42,685 nt of DNA from Minisyncoccota bacterium (GCA_017991395.1 JAGOQQ010000003.1:66400-109084), one strand, 5' to 3'. Positions 16,168 through 25,337 are shown, numbered from the stretch's first letter. Notes: generated from the letters alone by a model not told the origin. Numbers and translations are program-made.

Positions 16168-18018
16168 ATGAATTATACAAAATTTTCAACAATTTCAAAG
16201 AAATTTCTCGCGATCGCAGTATTTGCGAGTGTCCTTGTGGCACCGACTAGTTCCCTTGCAGGAATTGCGGCATCACAAAACCCTCCGGTGATACTTCCTT
16301 TGGCTGTATCGACACTTCCTCCAAGTCAAATCACCGAGACAGGAGCAACACTCAATGGATCATATACACTAAACACTGTAGCAAGCGCAATTGTGTGGTT
16401 TCAATATGGAACAACACCTTCAATGCTTACCTCTTCTACACAGCCAGTCATCAAGACTGCAAGTACTGGCATCTGGAATACAAACATTTCAGGCCTTACT
16501 GCGGGAACAACATATTATTTTAAGGCATTCGCTTCATATAATGGTTCTACAACTGGAGCATCAAATATTGTTACTTTCAAAACTGTGGGTGGACAAAATA
16601 CCGCAAACCAAGTATCAACTCTTCCACCATCAGCTATCACGACTACAAGTGCAGACTTGAATGCGTATGTCCAAGTACAAAATCCTGGAACATACACACT
16701 TATTTTTAAGTGGAACACATCTGACTCAGCACTTACAAACATTCTTTCATTCGGAACTGTCTCAGGACAATCTGGACAAAAGACAAAGACACTTAGTGGT
16801 CTTACTCCAAATACACAATACTCTTACAAAGCATGTCTTCGTGATTCAAATGGCACAGATCAATGTGGACCAACACAAGTCACCTTTACAACCCTTTCAA
16901 ACAACACAAACCCAACTGTCTACGAATGTAATGATGGAATAGACAACGACGGCGACGGCAAAACAGACTATCCATCTGACGCAGGATGTTCTTCATCAAC
17001 TGATGATTCAGAAAATTCTGATGGAACACCATGTACTGGCTGTGGTTGTACAAACTGTGGCGGTACAGATTCTGAGCCAAACGTCACCACTCTCTCTGCA
17101 GACGACATAGACGAAGACGGAGCTGTACTTCAAGGAGAAGCAGATCCAAACGGTGATGCACTCACCGAAGTATGGTTTGAGTACGGAGAAGATGAAGATG
17201 ATCTAGATGAAACTACATACGTCTCATCATCAGACTACGATGACAACGAAGACGAAGATACAGTAGACTTCGATAAGAAGATCACTGGTCTTGATGAAGA
17301 CACAAAGTACTACTTCCGAGCCTGTGCAGAAAACTCTGAAGGAGAAGACTGTGGAAGTGTACGTTCATTTACTACAGATGATGATGGTGGAAATAATAAT
17401 GATGACGATGACGACAATGACTACGTCCATGACACTCCACAAGTATTCCCACGTATTATTTACAAAACTACAACAGTAGGAAGTACCTCATCAAAAGTTA
17501 TGCTTTCAATCGATACTCGATTCGAAAACGTATACTCTGGAGATACTATCGACTATGTCGTTAAGTACAAAAATATCAGTGGTCAAACTCTTTCAAATGC
17601 AGTACTTCATATTGAGTTTCCAAAGGAAGTAACATTCCGACGTGCAAACGAAGGACACTACAACCAAAAGGATCACACTCTCACACTTGCGCTTGAAACT
17701 CTTTCACCTAGTGAACATGATGAGATTATTATTTCAGTCAACGCGAGTTCTTCAATTCGTGATCGATCTGAACTAGTTACAAAAGCAACACTTGCATTTA
17801 CAATGCCAAACTCTGCTCAAGACAATGCGATTGCATACGCACTCACAAAGGTCTCTGACGGACGTATGTCATCTGGAAATGCACTTGGAGCAAATGCACT
17901 CTTTGGTGGCGAAGGATTTCTTCCTGACTCACTCATCGAATGGCTTATCCTCATTATTCTTATGGCATTGATTATTGCTGGCTTCCGGTACTACAAACAC
18001 AAGGAAGGAACAGCATAG
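16168..18018 (+). CDS. Cell-surface protein with Fn3-like repeats, DUF11-like domain and C-terminal membrane anchor
   Basis: 616 residues. The signal peptide (about 1-32, ending SSLAG) is followed by three Fn3-like repeats, each with an internal pattern such as TTYYFKAFA, TQYSYKACL or TKYYFRACA before a (V)TFTT/SFTT end. A calcium-site-like DGIDNDGDGKTDYP segment and a short Cys-rich patch (CTGCGCTNCGG) precede the third repeat. An Asp/Asn-rich linker leads into a DUF11-like beta domain (SGDTIDYVVKYKNISGQTLS). The C-terminus is one transmembrane helix (LIEWLILIILMALIIAGF) and a short basic tail. It shares the intergenic palindrome with the divergent T9SS-like gene. Codon use here looks richer in A/C at third positions than in the neighbours. 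Confidence 0.85.
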   Translation: MNYTKFSTISKKFLAIAVFASVLVAPTSSLAGIAASQNPPVILPLAVSTLPPSQITETGATLNGSYTLNTVASAIVWFQYGTTPSMLTSSTQPVIKTASTGIWNTNISGLTAGTTYYFKAFASYNGSTTGASNIVTFKTVGGQNTANQVSTLPPSAITTTSADLNAYVQVQNPGTYTLIFKWNTSDSALTNILSFGTVSGQSGQKTKTLSGLTPNTQYSYKACLRDSNGTDQCGPTQVTFTTLSNNTNPTVYECNDGIDNDGDGKTDYPSDAGCSSSTDDSENSDGTPCTGCGCTNCGGTDSEPNVTTLSADDIDEDGAVLQGEADPNGDALTEVWFEYGEDEDDLDETTYVSSSDYDDNEDEDTVDFDKKITGLDEDTKYYFRACAENSEGEDCGSVRSFTTDDDGGNNNDDDDDNDYVHDTPQVFPRIIYKTTTVGSTSSKVMLSIDTRFENVYSGDTIDYVVKYKNISGQTLSNAVLHIEFPKEVTFRRANEGHYNQKDHTLTLALETLSPSEHDEIIISVNASSSIRDRSELVTKATLAFTMPNSAQDNAIAYALTKVSDGRMSSGNALGANALFGGEGFLPDSLIEWLILIILMALIIAGFRYYKHKEGTA

Positions 18019-18076
18019 AAGTATAAGTAGATAGTATGAGAATATAGTATATGCTCATACAGAAAATACACTACAT

Positions 18077-18108
18077 AAAAAATACCGCACGAATGTGCGG
18101 TATTTTTT
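18077..18108. terminator. Bidirectional terminator between convergent genes
   Basis: AAAAAATACCGCAC-gaat-GTGCGGTATTTTTT, a perfect 14-bp stem with A and T tracts on both sides. It separates the 616-residue surface protein (plus) from nrdJ (minus). Confidence 0.9.
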
Positions 18109-18152
18109 ATACTTATACTAAATTCTCATACTCTCTTCTTATACTATCCCCA

Positions 18153-20471
18153 TTAGATTTCGCACACCCCTGACACACATGCGAGCTCCTTTTTGACTTC
18201 TGTTTCGTCTTGTATTTCGTACGTTACGATTTTTGAGAAATCAATTGTAGGCATTTTTTTGACAAGTTCTTCATATCGGTCTTTTGAAATTTCTTCGTAC
18301 GGAGCGAGTTGGTACACATGGTTTGAACGAGGTAGAAATGAAAGTCCTCCCACAATCTCCCAGTTTTGATATAGCCAATGTGCGACTTCGATCCATTCAT
18401 CATCTCCTACCGATACAGTCACAGAAGGATTGTGTTCAGTAAAGTTTATCTTCACAGTTTTCCAATGTTCGAGCTGTCCAATTGCAGAAATATCATCTCG
18501 GCAAATTGCACCTTTTGGAGCTTTTACTGGGAACTCAAGTACATAGGTATTTGCAGTATCCATTGCTTGTCCTACTTCCGGATGATATGGCACACCTTGA
18601 TCTTTCATCATCTTGAAGAGTGCGTCGGTAGCTGAAATTCGTACGCGACGAATATAATACGGCGCATGTCGTGCATGCATTCCAGATGCACAGTCCACTG
18701 TCTGCGACACTGTTCCTGATGGCTTTACACACGTAATACATGTTGACTCATTTACACCAAAACGTTTTGCAAATATCTTGTTGATTCGAATCGCTTCGTC
18801 TTTCATTTTCTTCAACATTTTTGCATCACGAGCGATTGTACAATCCCACTGTCCAGTCACCGACACTCCGAGAAGTCTCTCCTTCTCACAATTTTCTTTC
18901 CATTCTTTTGAAAGATATCCAAAATTTGTGAGTGTTGATTGATATGTTCCGAGAATCGCCGCGATTCGTACTTTTCGCATCAAAGTTTCCTCTGTGTCAT
19001 CTGCCCGTGCAACGACTTCTGAAAGATTACAAAATTGCTTTGATTGCAAAATAATTTCTCCACAAGGGTTTGTTCCGATTGGTCCAACAATTCGTCCATC
19101 TGGGGCAAAATATCCTTTGTATTCTTTTTGCCAAAGCTTGATTCGTCGATCAGGAAGTGTTGCGTGTAGTGATCCACGGTTGAATATTCCTCTCTCTCCA
19201 GAACCAGATTTCATCAATGCCACCCATTCTTCCATAAATTCTGTAGCTGAAGGCTTGCGTTCATACACCGCTGAGTTGTTTGCGAGTGAACGTTGTCCTT
19301 CTGTGAGATAAAACTGTCCACTTTTTGCATCACGGATTTCTTCATCATCAAGATCTGAAAGAGAGATAAGTGCACTACGTCGCACACCTCCAGACACGAC
19401 ACATTCGCCGATTTTACAAATAATATCGTGCGCGTCAATATTTCGAAGGTGACGTCCTTGTCTTCTTAGGATTCTTTCTCGTGTAAATGTAATAAGATCA
19501 ATCAACGGCTGAGGACCAGAGCTTTTGCCACCCATGATTTTGAGTCGCGCGCCCGCTGGTCGAAGTTGTGAATAATCAAAATCAACGTCATTTCCTTCAA
19601 ACCATGTCTTCATTCCAAACACGAGCGCGTCTGCCCAACCTTCTTTGCTGTCTGGAACAACATACACAGGAAGCTTTTTACCTGATTGAAGTTTAATTTG
19701 TGGAAGTGCCTGAATATTTTTTGATTCAACAGTATATCCAACTCCTGTTCCACACATTGAGATATAGACAATTTCTCCAAAATCTTGAAATGATGATGGT
19801 GCAATAAACGAACAATTGTATGCACATACATTTGTTTTTCGAGCTGGTAGTCCTGCAAACTGAATGAGGCGCATTGAGGGCATTGATTCTTGATTGAGTA
19901 TCGCCTCACGAATCTCCTTGTATTCAGATTCTTTGAGTTTGTTGCCAACATTCTCCCGCATAAAATCCATATAGCGGTCTATAGTTTCAATCCATGTTTC
20001 GCGTCGTCCTTCAGCATCGATCCATCGAGCATAACTTCGATAGTACACAAGCTCTGCGAGTGCATTTCGGAAATACTTTTTACTTTCAAGAGCAAGTGCC
20101 TTGACTTTTTCAGGGACTGGACCAACTTCTTTTCGGAGCTCTGCGCGCTTGTTTCGATAGAGGATGAACGCTTTTGCAGTAGCGGGATATTTGTCACGGA
20201 TCAATTCAGATTCAACGAGATCCTGAATAAGTTCGACTGTGGGAACAAAGTTCTTGTCTTTGCTTGCTGTTTTGACCCCAACAAGCTCATTGAACACTTT
20301 TGCTGCGATATACTCAGCATCTGCTTCCTTGCCTTCACCTGTGGCATGAAAAGCCTTCAAGACAGCCTCTTTGACCTTGTCGAGCTTAAATTCTATTACT
20401 TCAAGTTCACGATTTCGAACATGTTTGATCTTTGTAAGATCGCGCTTTGTAAGCGTAATTTTTTTTACCAT
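18153..20471 (-). CDS. nrdJ: Adenosylcobalamin-dependent (class II) ribonucleoside reductase
   Basis: Class II ribonucleotide reductases make deoxyribonucleotides using a B12-derived radical. The first ~100 residues look like an ATP-cone regulatory domain (LTKIKHVRNRELEVIEF to FILYRNKRAELR). The catalytic barrel contains GTGVGYTVESKNI, the finger-loop NPCGEIILQSKQFCNLSEVV with its radical Cys and Glu, and VKPSGTVSQ. The C-terminal CVSGVC pair is the expected redox shuttle. The pattern is closest to the monomeric triphosphate reductase type (RTPR). 772 residues is full length. No cobalamin synthesis gene is visible, so the cofactor is presumably scavenged. A DnaA-box match lies 71 nt upstream of the start. 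Confidence 0.93.
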   Translation of the reverse strand: MVKKITLTKRDLTKIKHVRNRELEVIEFKLDKVKEAVLKAFHATGEGKEADAEYIAAKVFNELVGVKTASKDKNFVPTVELIQDLVESELIRDKYPATAKAFILYRNKRAELRKEVGPVPEKVKALALESKKYFRNALAELVYYRSYARWIDAEGRRETWIETIDRYMDFMRENVGNKLKESEYKEIREAILNQESMPSMRLIQFAGLPARKTNVCAYNCSFIAPSSFQDFGEIVYISMCGTGVGYTVESKNIQALPQIKLQSGKKLPVYVVPDSKEGWADALVFGMKTWFEGNDVDFDYSQLRPAGARLKIMGGKSSGPQPLIDLITFTRERILRRQGRHLRNIDAHDIICKIGECVVSGGVRRSALISLSDLDDEEIRDAKSGQFYLTEGQRSLANNSAVYERKPSATEFMEEWVALMKSGSGERGIFNRGSLHATLPDRRIKLWQKEYKGYFAPDGRIVGPIGTNPCGEIILQSKQFCNLSEVVARADDTEETLMRKVRIAAILGTYQSTLTNFGYLSKEWKENCEKERLLGVSVTGQWDCTIARDAKMLKKMKDEAIRINKIFAKRFGVNESTCITCVKPSGTVSQTVDCASGMHARHAPYYIRRVRISATDALFKMMKDQGVPYHPEVGQAMDTANTYVLEFPVKAPKGAICRDDISAIGQLEHWKTVKINFTEHNPSVTVSVGDDEWIEVAHWLYQNWEIVGGLSFLPRSNHVYQLAPYEEISKDRYEELVKKMPTIDFSKIVTYEIQDETEVKKELACVSGVCEI

Positions 20472-20541
20472 AATCCCCTATCAAGATTATTCTAATAATT
20501 TGTCGTTACTTTATTGTACCGAGTTTGTAAGTTTTTTTTTC

Positions 20542-20550
20542 TGTGGATAA
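20542..20550. promoter_or_regulatory. DnaA-box match upstream of nrdJ
   Basis: TGTGGATAA is a perfect match to the DnaA-box consensus in reverse orientation. In E. coli, DnaA controls ribonucleotide reductase expression, so a similar coupling is possible here but is inferred only from one site. Confidence 0.35.
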
Positions 20551-20627
20551 CCCATTTTTTACGCGTGTGAAATATTTTTTGATGAGCGTCAACATCTTCC
20601 ACAAATGAGTCTTTAGGTGTAGCGTTT

Positions 20628-21107
20628 CTAGTCATTAAAAATAATTTTATCTCCAACTTTCAATTTTGCTTTTTGCGCAACTCCGGATGCAACTTCAAGA
20701 ACATAGAGAGAGTTTGTAGATGGACCAAAACTATTTGGATACGTTTCTGGAGTAAGACTGTGTTCAATATGCACAATAGTCATTTCTTTACTGATCCATA
20801 CTATATCAATGGGTATGAGCATATCTTTCATCCAAAAATTCCATAGATTCTCATAGGGAAATTCAAAAAGCATTCCGTCGTGAGGATTCAAATATGTTGT
20901 GCCGGAGAGACCTTGTGCCTGTTCCTCTGGGGAAATAGCCTTGTACGCGGTAATTGTCTGACCATTCGGAAACTCTATAGCTACTGTAGGATAATTTTGG
21001 AACAAGTATCCACCGCTTCTGTTTTGATAAGAATTCCACGTAAATACACCGACAATCGCTACAATAAACAGTATTAAAATTTTTTTTCTAGAAAAAAAGG
21101 TTATCAT
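20628..21107 (-). CDS. DUF192 family protein, membrane-anchored
   Basis: 159 residues. Residues about 9-25 are an N-terminal hydrophobic anchor. The rest matches the DUF192 fold: EEQAQGLSGTTYLNPHDGMLFEFP, then NLWNFWMKDMLIPIDIVWIS, and a C-terminal YVLEVASGVAQKAKLKVGDKI. DUF192 proteins are small, widespread and functionally undefined; some are periplasmic or surface-exposed. The start lies 6 nt after the stop of the upstream Fn3-like gene, so the two are co-transcribed. No Shine-Dalgarno motif precedes the ATG. Confidence 0.9.
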   Translation of the reverse strand: MITFFSRKKILILFIVAIVGVFTWNSYQNRSGGYLFQNYPTVAIEFPNGQTITAYKAISPEEQAQGLSGTTYLNPHDGMLFEFPYENLWNFWMKDMLIPIDIVWISKEMTIVHIEHSLTPETYPNSFGPSTNSLYVLEVASGVAQKAKLKVGDKIIFND

Positions 21108-21113
21108 ATATGC

Positions 21114-21608
21114 TTAATCTGTATAAATTGGGTCATTTGGATTGATGATTGAAAGAGTGGTGAACTTTTCTATATGTGAACAAGTGAATCCAGTAGATGA
21201 ATTACTTGCGCACATTTCATACATGTATGTTGTCGAAGGACTAAGGCCAGATATTGGGTAGCTCACTGGTGTCGAAATAGCGCCCACATTGTTTATCAAC
21301 ACCATCGGTGTTTGCATTATAAGTGAAGGTTGTGTATTGAACACAAAAAACCATACATTTGTAGGTACGCCGTTTGTAGTTACTTGTCCAAAGAGTGTCG
21401 CACTAGTACTTCCCACTGTTTGAGTTGGCATTGTGAGGATGAGGGGCGTAGTTGGTTTCGCATTTGAATTTTTTGATCCAAGTGGAACACTTACATTTGA
21501 TCCTATTGAGGAAGCAGACTGATTTTCTACAAACAATCCTGATTTACAATACACAAATAATCCAACAATAATGAGCACCAAAACAGCGATCATGAGATTT
21601 TTTTTCAT
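21114..21608 (-). CDS. Small membrane-anchored Fn3-like protein
   Basis: 164 residues. An N-terminal hydrophobic helix (about 5-20) is followed by a linker and a single Fn3-like domain (TQTVGSTSATLFGQVTTNG, then GLSPSTTYMYEMCASNSS, ending HIEKFTTLS). The domain is similar in style to the repeats of the 616-residue surface protein at 16168. GAGGT stands directly against the ATG with a single T-to-A step, too close to act as a normal Shine-Dalgarno element; an extended -10 box ends 6 nt before the ATG. Confidence 0.85.
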   Translation of the reverse strand: MKKNLMIAVLVLIIVGLFVYCKSGLFVENQSASSIGSNVSVPLGSKNSNAKPTTPLILTMPTQTVGSTSATLFGQVTTNGVPTNVWFFVFNTQPSLIMQTPMVLINNVGAISTPVSYPISGLSPSTTYMYEMCASNSSTGFTCSHIEKFTTLSIINPNDPIYTD

Positions 21609-21614
21609 ACCTCA

Positions 21615-21620
21615 ATTTTA
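21615..21620 (-). promoter_or_regulatory. Extended -10 promoter, leaderless, of the small Fn3-like gene
   Basis: TGT-TAAAAT on the minus strand ends 6 nt before the ATG at 21608; a possible -35 TTGCTT lies 18 nt further upstream. Confidence 0.55.
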
Positions 21621-21690
21621 ACACCTTTTTGAAAAACCAAGCAATTAAGGGTTTATTTTGTTTTTTAACACCACGTAGGAAAATAGGTAA

Positions 21691-23232
21691 CTATTGAATC
21701 ACAAGTGTCTTCACAATTCTATTGTTATTCTCGTTTTTTTCCACCACCACATTTGAGGTATCCGCTCTGAGAGTGAGGGTGTAGGCACCAACGGTCGCAC
21801 GCATATTTGGTGTTGCCTGTGAAGAAAAGTTGAAAGTATGTGTTCCTTGGGGTGGGATTGTCACTGAAGTTCCAAAGTTTATATTATTCACAGCCAAGAC
21901 TGAAGGTGCAGTACCACTAAAAAGCTTCATTTTATGGTTGGCGGGGATTGCCAGAGGAACAGCACTATCGTTTTTGATGGTAGCGGTAAAAAGAATGTAC
22001 TTGTTTGAAGTGCTTTGTGAAATAGGATTATTGTGCCCTGGTCCAATCGGTACACCCCAAATCGGCTCCTGCCATTTGAGATCGGTAACGGTGATGTCTG
22101 GGAGACCGAAGGAAATCGGGGTAACTACGACTTGGTGTCCCATACGACCACTATTCCACGGCACTAACGAAAGCGTGTTAACCCACGTGGATAAAGTTGT
22201 GTTAAATAACCAAATATCTTTATAGTAATTCTGCCAAGATATATCTCCTCCTCCTAATAAATACAAAGTGTTATTCAAGGAGAAAGTTTTATGCCAACCT
22301 CGAGATGACCAAGGACTTCCGGCAGCTATCTGTGACCAATTCACCCCATTTGTAGAAACCCATGTATCATTTAAAGTACCTGAACTTGTTGAATTACCTC
22401 CTGTAAGGTAAATCTCGTTATTAAATGAAGTAGTTGATGAAAAAGCTCTTGGTCCCCAGGGAGCATCTTGTATGCCGACAATTGTAGGATTTGTATCAAC
22501 ATGAGTCCAAACAATACCATCAGGTGTTGCCCAAATATCATTGGAATAGGAGTTTCCGGCAGACGTCATGACAAACATCATTCCGTTATGAGACACAGCA
22601 CTGGTCATTATTTTTGTATTTTGCCATGGTGCATCTTGTATCCCCGCCTGTGCACTATTTGTATCGACATGAGTCCAAACAGTCCCATCAAAAGACCATA
22701 TTTCGTTTCCTACATATGGAGAAAATGGTGAATAATGTCCTCCAATTAGCCATATTTTATTATTAAATACTGTATACGCGTATATTTCTCTTGCTGACCA
22801 TGGAGCATTTGAGGTAACCAAATTCCAATTTATACCATCAACGGAATTCCATACATCATTAAAATACCCCGCAGCATGCACTCCTCCCATAACCCAAATT
22901 TTATCTTGAAAATAAAAAGCTGCAAAATTAGTACGATTACTCCATCCTGCATGTTGCTGAATAAGATTCCAAGAAATTGCGTCGCTACTAGTCCATATAT
23001 CATTATAATTTGTGACAGCATTGTTTCCTCCCATCAAAAAAACTTTTTCAGTTGGCGGAGGTAGTGATGCAACCCTAGCATTCAGTTGATCTCCCGAAAG
23101 AGGAACGGCAATATCAGATTTTAAAGTTGTTGCGTGTTGTGTATTAGAGGTAAAAGTGTTTACTTGTGTAAAAAAAATTCCGAGAACAAAAAGCGAGAGT
23201 ACAATAGTAGGGAGTATGTGTATTTTTTTCAT
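21691..23232 (-). CDS. Exported kelch-type beta-propeller protein with CARDB-like C-terminal domain
   Basis: 513 residues. An N-terminal hydrophobic segment (about 8-25) serves as signal or anchor. Residues ~60-370 contain repeated kelch-like units of the form [VL]WVMGG...YFNDVW...DGxxW, at least six times (MGGNNAVTNYNDIW, VMGGVHAAGYFNDVW, LIGGHYSPFSPYVGNEIW, LTGGNSTSSGTLNDTW, LLGGGDISWQNYYKDIW), consistent with a beta-propeller. The C-terminal ~140 residues (PDITVTDLKW, FTATIKNDSAVPLAIP, YTLTLRADTSNVVVEKNENNN) resemble a CARDB adhesion-type domain. The ligand is unknown. Its own -10 box (TACAAT) lies 9 nt before the ATG. Confidence 0.85.
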   Translation of the reverse strand: MKKIHILPTIVLSLFVLGIFFTQVNTFTSNTQHATTLKSDIAVPLSGDQLNARVASLPPPTEKVFLMGGNNAVTNYNDIWTSSDAISWNLIQQHAGWSNRTNFAAFYFQDKIWVMGGVHAAGYFNDVWNSVDGINWNLVTSNAPWSAREIYAYTVFNNKIWLIGGHYSPFSPYVGNEIWSFDGTVWTHVDTNSAQAGIQDAPWQNTKIMTSAVSHNGMMFVMTSAGNSYSNDIWATPDGIVWTHVDTNPTIVGIQDAPWGPRAFSSTTSFNNEIYLTGGNSTSSGTLNDTWVSTNGVNWSQIAAGSPWSSRGWHKTFSLNNTLYLLGGGDISWQNYYKDIWLFNTTLSTWVNTLSLVPWNSGRMGHQVVVTPISFGLPDITVTDLKWQEPIWGVPIGPGHNNPISQSTSNKYILFTATIKNDSAVPLAIPANHKMKLFSGTAPSVLAVNNINFGTSVTIPPQGTHTFNFSSQATPNMRATVGAYTLTLRADTSNVVVEKNENNNRIVKTLVIQ

Positions 23233-23241
23233 TATGAGCTA

Positions 23242-23247
23242 ATTGTA
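23242..23247 (-). promoter_or_regulatory. Extended -10 promoter, near-leaderless, of the kelch protein gene
   Basis: TGA-TACAAT on the minus strand, 9 nt upstream of the ATG at 23232, predicting a leader of about 2 nt. Confidence 0.55.
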
Positions 23248-23287
23248 TCACTTACGAAAAAGGCGGACTGGGGATTAAAAAATGGAA

Positions 23288-23323
23288 AAACAAAAATACA
23301 CCTCTTGCGAGATGTATTTTTGT
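23288..23323 (-). terminator. Terminator of the orphan 16S rRNA unit
   Basis: ACAAAAATACA pairs with TGTATTTTTGT around a CTC/GAG-containing tip, with T-rich flank. No 23S, 5S or tRNA gene is found between it and the 16S gene. Confidence 0.75.
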
Positions 23324-23337
23324 TTGTGTTTATTTTC

Positions 23338-23355
23338 TGTTTTGTTTCGTTCTAC
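23338..23355 (-). other. 3' arm of the 16S rRNA processing stem
   Basis: TGTTTTGTTTCGTTCTAC on the plus strand is the exact reverse complement of 25126-25143 on the other side of the 16S gene. The 18-bp perfect pairing would form a long stem enclosing pre-16S rRNA, as RNase III substrates do. Confidence 0.75.
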
Positions 23356-23842
23356 TGATTGTATGTCTTTCCATACAGTCAGATAGTTTATAGTCTCTAT
23401 CAAACTTTCCTGTGCTCAATTGAGGCACAGGAAATCGACGCCGTAAGTCATTTGCCATAAACATGGACAAATGGACAATTTCAAATTGAATTATTCCACG
23501 ACCAGCTTCCGCTAGCCGTGCCTTGTTACGACTTATTCCCTGTCACCGAGCTTACCGTAGGCCCCTCTTATGAGGAGATTTCGGGTACTCCCGGCTCCCT
23601 TGAATTGACGGGCGGTGAGTACAAGACTTGAGAACATATTCACCGCGGTTTAGCTGACCCGCGATTACTAGCAATTCCAGCTTCAAGGAGTCGAGTTGCA
23701 GACTCCTATCCGAACTGAGGCTATTTTTATAAGGATTTGCTCAGAGTCGCCTCGTCGCTTCCTGTTGTAATAGTCATTGTATTATGTGTGTGGCCCAAGG
23801 TGTCAAAGGGACATGCTGACCTGGCGTCATCCTCTCCTTCCT

Positions 23843-23950
23843 CCCAGAACGGAACTCGCAAAACGTAAATCGTAAAGCGTGGAGCGTTAAATGCAAATGC
23901 ATCTGACGTTCTACGTTCTACGTTCTACGGCTTACGTTCTCTGTTCTGGG
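23843..23950 (-). repeat. Palindromic expansion of 16S helix 39
   Basis: CCCAGAAC pairs with GTTCTGGG and encloses about 92 nt that are absent from the canonical helix 39 hairpin. The insert holds four tandem-like ACGTAGA/ACGTTCT units on one side and partly complementary ACG-spaced units on the other, so it forms a long imperfect hairpin. Confidence 0.75.
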
Positions 23951-24175
23951 CGGTCTCGTGTGACACGTATAACACACGACGAGGGTTGCGTTCGTTACCC
24001 CACTTAAGGGAACAATTCAAACCACGAACTGACGACGGCCATGCATCACCTGCTTACTAGTCTTGCGAGGGCTCCGGTTTCTCGGAGCTTTCACGTAAGT
24101 TTCAAACCTTGGTAAGGTTCTTCGTTTATCGTCGAATTAAACCACATAATCCACTGCTTGTGCAAGTCCCCGTCT

Positions 24176-24207
<32 letters not shown>

Positions 24208-24570
24208 TCCCAGGCGGATATCTTAACGCGTTAGCTACGCCTCTCAGAGGGTCGATACTCCGAAAGACTAGATATCATCGTTTAGGGCGTGGACTACTGG
24301 GGTATCTAATCCCATTCGCTACCCACGCTTTCGTGCTTGAGTGTCAGATGTGTGCCAGTATATTGCCTTCGCATTTGGTGTTCCCCTAAATATCAACGGA
24401 TTTCACCCCTACACTTAGAGTTCCATATACCTCTCACACTCTCTAGCTTTGCCGTTTCCCCCGCGGTTTCCAAGTTAAGCTCGGAGATTTAACGGGAGAC
24501 TAACAATGCCACCTACGCACCCTTTACGCCCAATAATTCCGGATAACGCTCGGGGCTCTCGTATTACCGC

Positions 24571-24592
24571 TCCTGCTGGCACGAGATTAGGA
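24571..24592 (-). other. 530-loop pseudoknot with compensatory change in 16S rRNA
   Basis: In RNA sense UCC (24590-24592) stands at the place of E. coli 505-507 GGC, and GGA (24571-24573) at the place of 524-526 GCC, with the normal 16 nt between them. Pairing is conserved although both sides differ from the near-universal sequence. The 515F primer site has two mismatches as a result. Confidence 0.8.
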
Positions 24593-24707
24593 GCCCCTTA
24601 TTCATGAGGTACCGTCAATAAACTTCTTCCCTCATAAAAGATCTTTACGTCCCAAAGGACTTCATCAATCACGCGGCGTCGCTCCATCAGACTTTCGTCC
24701 ATTGTGG

Positions 24708-24738
<31 letters not shown>

Positions 24739-25125
24739 ATGGGCCGTGTCTCAGTCCCATCGGTGGGGGTCAGGCTCTCACCTCCCCTAGACGTCATAGC
24801 CTTGGTAGTCCTTTACACTACCAACTAGCTGATATCCCGCAGGCCGTTCCTTGAGCGAAAAACTTTACTCCGGAGAGTCTATCGTGTATTAGCTCACCTT
24901 TCGATGAGTTGTTCACGACTCAAGGGTACGTACCCACGTGTTACTACCTCGTTCGCCACTAACTTTTAAGAGTATTCATAATCATTCCATATTGCTACTT
25001 CATAATCACTTCAACAATAAAAGTCCGTTCGACTTGCATGCCTTATCCACGCCGCCAGCGTTCATCCTGAGCTAGGATCAAACTCTACTTAAAAAACTCG
25101 TGAGGACCGAAGTCCGCCACAAGCC

Positions 25126-25143
25126 GTAGAACGAAACAAAACA
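25126..25143 (-). other. 5' arm of the 16S rRNA processing stem
   Basis: GTAGAACGAAACAAAACA on the plus strand, exact complement of 23338-23355. It lies about 35 nt before the mature 5' end of 16S rRNA. Confidence 0.75.
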
Positions 25144-25337
25144 AGAAACAAAACACATTGTTTCAAAAATTCCTAGACTTGCACTGTTCACTTGTACATT
25201 TTTGGATTAAAAATGCACAATCTTGTACTTTTTATTTATCAATGTTCACATCTCGTCGTCCCTGTCAGAGTACAAAAAGAGTGGATTCGAAAATCCAATC
25301 TTTATGCCAACTACAAAGCTGTCTAAGAGATAGGGCT
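25144..25337 (-). other. 16S rRNA leader region
   Basis: About 195 nt transcribed ahead of the processing stem. It contains GGATTTTCGAATCC, a short hairpin that looks superficially like a tRNA T-arm, but no acceptor or anticodon arms are present. I see no gene in it. Confidence 0.5.

Noticed and set aside
19890-20495. 201-codon open frame on the plus strand opposite nrdJ
   Set aside because: It lies entirely antisense to a well-supported gene with conserved motifs, has no promoter or domain, and its Cys/Phe-rich composition is typical of an antisense frame.
21606-21613. GAGGT before the ATG at 21608 as a Shine-Dalgarno site
   Set aside because: It directly abuts the start codon, leaving no spacer, and overlaps the region just after the -10 box, where the transcript would begin.
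25270-25300. tRNA-like TTCGA hairpin in the 16S leader
   Set aside because: Only a single hairpin resembling a T-arm is present; there is no acceptor stem, anticodon arm or CCA end.
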